From Polymyxa betae (lineage: Eukaryota > Endomyxa > Phytomyxea > Plasmodiophorida > Plasmodiophoridae): a stretch of DNA of 64,000 nt. The notes below the pieces were generated by a model that saw only the letters and a list, made by a program, of their open reading frames with translations, was not told the origin of the DNA and did not search any database. Below are positions 57,961-64,000 of this stretch, one piece after another. The position numbers were made by a program, and so were the translations under genes. The stretch covers positions 1 to 64,000 of the forward strand of contig RBZT01000546.1 in the NCBI GenBank assembly GCA_003693705.1, given 5' to 3'. The number at the start of each line of letters is the position of its first letter. Position 1 is the stretch's first letter.

Positions 57961-60900
57961 ATGTCAAACGGCGTCATGCCTATCCTCGATCTACGCGTCG
58001 GGAAAGATCAAATTGAAGGCCGTCCAACGCGCCGTTACCGCCGACCGGTTACTGGGCTTCGAAGCGCAGGCGGCGCTGCTTGGGGCCTACATCCTCTAGG
58101 TCAAGGATCATTGACGGCGAGGTCGTCGGCAGAAGGTTTCATCAGTCGATTCACCCCTCGAATAAGATCATCAACGCCTGGAATTGGACATCCGCGACCA
58201 GATACAGCGCCACCTTGCCATCCATCTTCGAACCACACGCTTACCAGGAAGCGCATCGAACGAATCAAACTTCAACTGAAATCAGATCCGTCGGAATCCG
58301 TCCCGATTCGTCCTCAAACTCAGCAGATAGAAGGTGGGCTGCCGATTCGTAGAGACTTATGTCTGAATCAGTTTCAGGTGATATCGAACTCGTTCATTGG
58401 ACGTCGCGTCTGGCGCCGACCGAGCATGAATTGCGCCGCCATCTGGTCAGCGGTGGTCAATTCCAAGGCCTTGATGAGTTCGATGGCGATACCAAAGAGA
58501 TGGCAATGCTGGACGACTGCGGCGGCGACCTGACCCGATTATATTTAGACTCGTGGATGAAATCGTATCAGAACGAGAGCGTCATGTTCGCATCATTGGC
58601 CGTCTTCATTGAGGTGAAGCTGCGCGAGATTCAGCAGGCGTCCCGAGGTGCCCCGGTTCCGAACGCCTTTCGAACCGCCGTCTGTTGCGATATGATGTTG
58701 AAGCTGTCTTCGACTTTGGGTAGCTTCAGCACCGCATTCGAGCCGCTCGTCAAGGAGCTTTTCGATTCCATCTATATCAAATTCGACATGACCGCAACGA
58801 GCCCTTTCCAAGCAACGCCCTTCTTCATCGAGACGAACCGCCTGCGAGAGAAGAATGGCGATCTTGACAAGCGGATGCGTCTTCTGCTGGACGAGGTCAA
58901 CATTCGGAAAGCACGTTCAGCCGTCAGTCGAGGTGGGCTTGAGAGCGTGATCCGGAACTGGCAGTCCTCGATTCTGTCGAACACGTTTCGTCAATGGCGC
59001 TCTTATGTCATTCACAAGAAGGACAAGATCGACAAACTCTCGGTTGGTAAATCTGGGCCTTCATATTGCATATCGCCAATTGTTGATATTTAGAGATTTT
59101 TTCGCAAATCGAATACGGTGAAAGACCTCGTAAGAAGCTATAAATGAAATTCGCTTGCCGCTCAGTACATTCAATAGTTCCTGCGTTGGCGAACCGTGAC
59201 GAGTCGATCGGCGTCGGCGAAGCTACGGCGCCTGATTCAGAAGCATCGCGACATGGTGGCCGAGTATGAAGAGAGGCAGCGGGCCATCACCGAAGAGCGC
59301 GATCTGCAGAAGGCTTCGTTGCAGGCCTGCCTCGGCAAACTGAACGTGGCCGAAGCCGATGTCTCAGTCCTGAGGAAACAGGTCGAGATGACAACCGACG
59401 AGATCGTGCAGGAGATGAAGGCGAAGATGGCTTCGCTGCAGGTCGATTACTATCGTTATTCGATCGCCATGATCGGTGAACGACTTCGCTCGTGTCGTGA
59501 GATGGTCGTCAACCTATTCCAGAACGAATGGCTTTGCGACGCCTATCTGCTTTTAAATCCGGGAGAAGAGAATTTCAGCGAACAGGATCTATTGAATCTG
59601 GTCCCAGAAGATGTCGTTCTACGCTGGGTCAACCTTCGTCTGCGTTCCTGCAAAGACACGAAAATCGACCCGGTCCAAGACCTCTCGGTCGCGTTCCAGA
59701 ACGGAGAAGTCCTCGTCATCCTTCTTAGTCAGATGGCGCCGACCCTGATCACGCTGCATTCGCTGGACGACCCAGACCCGAAAGAACGCCTCAAAGACGC
59801 GTTGCAGGCGGCCGCCGAAATCGGCGCCAACGACGGCCCATTAGCCATGGTCGCCGACGTCTTCGAGAACAAGGCCGATCTGACGTTCGTCCTGCTGGCT
59901 CGTCTCATGTCCATGTTCCCAGGTCTGCACCCTCGCAAGCAGGCGATCGCAGCCGAGCTCGATCAACTTGATAATGTGATTCATAACTGGGAGAGGTTGC
60001 GCCGCTCACGTAAAGGGCGCCTTCCTTCAGAACTTTCTGGGTTCACTGCCCATGTCGATCATGTCAGCCCACAACCCCTTCATAGCTCTATCCGTTGACT
60101 CGTTTGCAGATCGTTGCCAAGAGTCTCGGCGTCCATGATCGACTGCTGCGCAGGCATCGGGTCTGGGAGAAGATCCTCGTGAAGATCTCGGGCATGGCCT
60201 GCAATATGCTGGCGGCGCGAATGCGCGGCGAACCGATCGTGGTGAACGACGCCCGCGAGAATGTCGAGATGGCCCATTACCGGTCGCTGATCGCATCGAA
60301 GATCGAGCGGCTGATTCCGAGCAGTCTGTCTCCGCAAGAAGAGCTGGTACGAGTTCAGGCCCAGCTCGACCGCTATGCGATCGCCAATCGGCGCGTTTTC
60401 CGTCACTACGCTGCCGGCGAGGGCGTCGGCAGCACCATGTCCATTAACGAATTCGTGAAATTCGTCCAGGACGCCAAGCTGGTCGGTAAGACGCTGAAGA
60501 TGCCGCAGGTCGAGAAAATCTTCCAGCTGGCGAATTCGGACGGCGGCCCAGCGCCCAGCCAACCTGTCCCGGAGACGCCCGAGGTCGGCATCGACGACGA
60601 AGACGCCGTGAAAGACGACACCGATGGCGACGCCGATGACCTCGGCGGCATTGGCAACCCTGATGAAGAGCTGATTCCGCGCGAGTTCGTCGAGTGTCTC
60701 ATACGTCTGGCCGTGAAGAAGTTCGCCAAGCCGGCCTCTGTCGCGGATCGTTTCGCCATGCTCATGGAGAACTTCGTTTTGAAGAACGCCATGCGATCCG
60801 AACGGTTCCGGGAAGATCTCTGCTCGGTACGTCCGCCGTTATCATGTCGCCCTCGGTTACAAATATCATGCTCAGGTCAAAGTCAAAGACGTGTTCGATC

Positions 60901-61381
60901 GTTACAAGGCCTGCTTAAAGGCTATCTTTAGATATTATGGTACAAAGTTTCATGTCTTAATCGTCTGTTGGATTGAATAGTGCTTGAAGCTGCTGGCGGA
61001 AGGAAGGCGAAGAAGAGACATTCAACGAAAGACGATTCGATGAGCTTGGACGAGTTCAAGCTGATGGTGCAGGAATGCGCCTGGGTCGACGCCACGTTCT
61101 CGCTGGCCCACGTCCAGTCGATCTTCAGCAACATTCAACGGACTGAGGAGGAGGATTCGGCCGAGGTTAACACTGAGCTGGTCTACGACGAGTTTATCGA
61201 GGGGATCGCGGCCATCGCTGTCATGAAAATCCCGAACCCATATATCGAGATCGATACCAGGATCGAAGACTTCATCCAGACACGGCTTTTGGCGCCGCTG
61301 GTTAAGCTGAATTTGATACCCGGACTGAAGAAGCTCATCAAGGCCAAACAGAACGCATCGAGTACCGAATTCAGCTCATAA
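57961..61381 (+). CDS. Calponin-homology, coiled-coil and EF-hand protein
   Basis: The model begins at ATG 57961 with a Ser/Pro/Arg-rich leader. A possible 29-nt intron (58349..58377) joins it to DIELVHWTSRLAPTEHELRR. A helical region, including RLREKNGDLDKRMRLLLDEV, leads after an intron near 59055-59177 to a coiled coil (KHRDMVAEYEERQRAITEER). A plastin-like calponin-homology segment follows: EDVVLRWVNLRLRSCKD, FQNGEVLVILLSQMAP and ADLTFVLLARLMSMFPGLHP. The C-terminal half has EF-hand-like helices (STMSINEFVKFVQDAKLVGK; MSLDEFKLMVQECAWVDATF; LVYDEFIEGIAAIAVMKIPN) around an acidic Asp-rich linker. Introns lie near 60029-60105 and 60828-60980. The combination suggests a cytoskeletal or axonemal protein, but I cannot name an orthologue. 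GC-rich codon use from 58.4 kb on differs from AT-rich neighbours. The first exon is uncertain. Confidence 0.65.
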
Positions 61382-61600
61382 TGGTCGCTGTCAAATAATC
61401 ACAAATACGAATTAGGATAAATACCAATTGCATATTCAACAAACGGTGTCAGAGTTCGTATTTCGCCGCAAGATTGGTCCAGTACAGTCCGATTTTCATC
61501 GGTCTCGGCAAAGCCACGGAGCTGGGTCCAGGTTCATGTTGCAGATGAATATCGTGAAAAAAACGCTACCGGCTTTTAAGAATATCTTGCAGCAGGCTAT

Positions 61601-61837
61601 ATGATAGAGGAATCACATCAGATTCTCTGCGTCGTCGCCGTCGTGGTGCTCGTCTGCCTGTTGGTGACGACCTGGGCCCGACCGGGACGCCAACGCCAGC
61701 GTCAGGTGCCAATTCTGCCGCCTGGTACCGGCCTGTATCGGCAGACACCCCAGGCCGACTTCTTGTACCATCCGCTACCACCATCAGCACCTCCGCTTCG
61801 AGACCCAAATCAGCATCTGCCGGATCCATCGCATTGA
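61601..61837 (+). CDS. Small single-pass membrane protein with Pro-rich tail
   Basis: A 78-residue single-exon frame. Residues about 8-26 form one hydrophobic helix (ILCVVAVVVLVCLLVTTW), followed by an Arg/Gln-rich stop-transfer segment (ARPGRQRQRQ). A Pro-rich tail (PPGTGLYRQ; HPLPPSAPPLRDP) could bind SH3 or WW domains from the cytosol. There is no cleavable signal peptide, so it is probably a signal anchor. No family is recognised. Confidence 0.55.
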   Translation: MIEESHQILCVVAVVVLVCLLVTTWARPGRQRQRQVPILPPGTGLYRQTPQADFLYHPLPPSAPPLRDPNQHLPDPSH

Positions 61838-62326
61838 CTTCCAGTCGTTAAAGCACTGTAAATTGGCATACAATGATACAACTCCCGTTCATCATTCGAT
61901 AAAGATTGATTGTTTTTCTGATAGATTTGCCCATCTGATAGGAAAGCTTAAAGATTCAAAGGGAGCACAGTCCCATCTCGGGTTGGAGTCGTTGCTAGAA
62001 CGCTGCTATATATGCTGTCCCTGAATGCTCGCCTTATGAACTCTTGGTGGTCACTGAAGACTAACAAGAGGTTGAGCGAAGACAGAATTGACAACGTTTT
62101 ATTTGAAACATTGTTTTTTTGGATGCTCTTCTGGTAGATGTTCTTTCACTATACGAATGACTCTTATGAATTCATGGTTGCTATCTATAATCCCTTTCGG
62201 AGCAAAACCACACATATAAGCCAAACACAAGTAATTTATTACTGCGATTAAAGCAGAAAGTCTTGAGGGCTATTACAGAAGGAAGAAAATTGGCTTGGTT
62301 GACGAGATTTGGTAAAAAAATTTATT
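61838..62326. other. Spacer between convergent genes
   Basis: No supported gene in 489 bp. It holds the 3' flanks of the small membrane protein gene and of the RBBP6-like gene. Confidence 0.45.
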
Positions 62327-63243
62327 TTATCTTGTTACAACTGGAACGGCATGATTCGAGTTCAACTTCAGGCTCTTCTCTTTTGTACATTGTATATCGC
62401 TAATATCAGCTTCGGCACGAATCCTTTTCTTACCGATGCTGTCAAATGGCTGCGATTCCGACCTTCTGGATTTCAAGAATTCGGCCACCTTCTTTGAAAT
62501 TCCCAAGTTGGGTTTCAGGGAGTCGGGTTCAATCCCTGTCTGTTTGCAAAACGGACAACCCAAATGCGAATCGGCTAATAGAGCTTGACGAATACACGGT
62601 GAGCAATATGTTGTAAAACAACATGGCGTCACACACGGATTTGTATACAAGTTCCGGCACAGCTTGCACATGAACTTGGGCGGTACGCCCGTAGCGTCAG
62701 TCTGTACAATGGTTGGCAACGACGGCGGCGACCTCATCTCAGGCCTGCAGTTAGATTCCAAGTGCCCTGTTTGTTGACAACGACGACAAGTGATTTCATT
62801 GGGTCGAGACGCAGCTACCGATGGGGTCGCAGACGAACTAACTTTAATCGCATTACGTTGTTCATCGGTTGAAGCCAACGGAGCCAATTGCTTTGCATTT
62901 TTGATAGATTTTACTACATCCGGCGTCTGCTTGATTCGGACACTGCTGCTATGTGTGGCCGGTACACGTCTGACTTCAACCGAGGTGTTCTTCGGGATTA
63001 GATAATTATCATTAGTGTACCCTACGAAACAGTGTTAAACGATATAAAATATATTTCCGAATTTAGCTCACTTTCACGTGTCTGCGCATTTGTGATAATG
63101 AAATCAAAATCGCGATTATTAGGATCGGTTTTTTCCTGGGCGACGATAGCTTTCTTGAGATCGTTTAATGAAATGACGGCAGAATCGAAGGTGATAGTGC
63201 CCCATTTCTTAGAGACAGACTTGAACTTATAGTGGACGCTCAT
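62327..63243 (-). CDS. RBBP6/Mpe1-like mRNA cleavage factor (DWNN, zinc knuckle, RING)
   Basis: Two exons with a 56-nt intron (63022..63077) give 286 residues. The N-terminal DWNN ubiquitin-like domain starts MSVHYKFKSVSKKWGTITFD. The splice restores NAQTRYTNDNYLIPKNTSV, as in RBBP6. A CCHC zinc knuckle follows (CRRCQQTGHLESNC) and then a RING/U-box-like finger (CKLCRNLYTNPCVTPCCFTT, then YCSPCIRQALL and CPFCKQ). The C-terminus is short and basic (GKKRIRAEAD), so this is the compact Mpe1-like form rather than the long animal RBBP6. Mpe1/RBBP6 is a subunit of the cleavage and polyadenylation factor. The stop codon is followed at once by AATAAATTT, a plausible polyadenylation signal. Confidence 0.93.
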
Positions 63244-63798
63244 GATGATCGAAAAATTACTTGACTGTAGATTTCGCAATCAATAATGATCAAGCCGGTG
63301 ACAAGAGATTGGACACCTAAACTAGGCAGGCAAGACAAGGACAGCGCGGGAACCTGTAGAGATCTTGGGGCGCGATCTATTCCAACGGACCGCGGGCAAA
63401 TGTCGCTAGGGTAGCTGGCGATGAAGGACAATGCTAGGACGTCAATGTCGATAGAGAGACAGACGTATATGTATTGATGAGACGACAACAAAGCGAAATG
63501 AAAAAAGTCCGACAGGACCGACTGGTACCAATCAGGTCGATATTACAATTGTCCGATACTGTCTGTATCTTGAGTGGATATGATAGGATCTCATATGACC
63601 CTATGTAATCCTGCATACCAATATCGTGACTCATGCACAAAGCCCACTTGACACGGTCTCGAATATTCTCGAGGTTTATTCAGCTTGCATTGTCGGAGAA
63701 TCTCCCGAATTGAGCTGTTTGGTCAATCACTCATGGTCTGAGTTCATAAAATCGTGTGTTTCGTGACCAGAGATTTCCACGTTGTCAGCTTTCAGAAG
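63244..63798. other. Spacer upstream of the RBBP6-like gene
   Basis: No supported gene in 555 bp. The left part should contain the RBBP6-like promoter and the right part the 3' flank of the partial gene at the window edge. Confidence 0.4.
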
Positions 63799-64000
63799 TT
63801 ATATTCTGCTGATGAAATTAACAATCGGCAAGTTGGCGTTCAGGGTTTTGATCGCAAAAGCAATCGAAGTGTCTTCTCCTGAACTTGAGTTGTTAACGAT
63901 CTTTAAAACTGCCTGACGGGAGCTCTTTTGAGACGATATTATTGCTGAAATAGACGTCCAGTCTTTGCGCTCCTCAAGTTACTGAAATCCAAAAACTATC
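63799..64000 (-). CDS. Last exon of a gene cut by the right edge
   Basis: On the minus strand a protein-like segment reads RKDWTSISAIISSQKSSRQA, then VLKIVNNSSSGEDTSIAFAI and KTLNANLPIVNFISRI before TAA at 63799. Upstream of it lies a candidate 3' splice site (gtaacttgag, near 63974), so the gene continues beyond the window. Too little is visible to assign a family. Confidence 0.45.

Overview
This is nuclear DNA from a small-genome eukaryote with short introns, most probably a flagellated (zoosporic) early-diverging fungus or a close holomycotan relative. Almost every recognisable gene is split by introns of about 29-85 nt. These start GT, end AG and usually carry a CTRAC/CTAAY-like branch site close to the 3' end. 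Genes are packed on both strands, and reading frames resume only when the introns are removed. eRF1 carries TASNIKS and GGQ, so the standard genetic code is expected. The flagellum inference rests on homologues of SPEF2/KPL2 (central apparatus) and CCDC57 (centriole/cilium), plus two weaker candidates. The fungal placement is an inference from compact introns and gene content and is not proven.

Layout. 0-5.6 kb: a large-conductance mechanosensitive channel (MscL) with a C-terminal zinc ribbon, an NT-C2 (EEIG1/FAM102-type) protein, a protein with three double-stranded-RNA-binding domains, and the diphthamide enzyme DPH7. 5.7-17.3 kb: FANCD2 (Fanconi anaemia DNA repair), a NIPA-type magnesium transporter, a 92-residue coiled-coil protein, a USP20/USP33-type deubiquitinase and a lipoate ligase/lipoyltransferase. 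17.3-21.7 kb: a spacer with two inverted tRNA-like repeats, a secreted two-domain protein ending in Met/His pentapeptide repeats, a zinc-finger-like protein and a basic protein with a ciliary-type motif. 21.7-29.5 kb: two long coiled-coil genes (the second a CCDC57 homologue) and eRF1. 29.8-36.3 kb: an IBTK-like ankyrin/RCC1 protein that seems to lack BTB domains, a second dsRNA-binding-like protein and the TORC2 subunit SIN1. 36.9-46.9 kb: the large TFIIIC subunit (GTF3C1/tau138), COP9 subunit 8, PELP1/Rix1 (ribosome biogenesis) and a G-patch/C2H2 protein. 48.6-54.1 kb: SPEF2 and a TBC Rab-GAP. 55.4-63.2 kb: a PIAS/Siz SUMO ligase, a calponin-homology/EF-hand protein, a small membrane protein and an RBBP6/Mpe1 protein. 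The right edge holds the last exon of another gene.

No operon or prokaryote-style system is present. Several genes fall in the same broad processes: RNA metabolism (two dsRBM proteins, RBBP6, eRF1, TFIIIC, Rix1), ubiquitin/SUMO/COP9 control (USP20/33, CSN8, PIAS, RBBP6, FANCD2) and cilium structure. There is no evidence that they are co-regulated. Exon boundaries given are manual splice predictions. Where they restore frame and family homology they are well supported; elsewhere they are marked as approximate.
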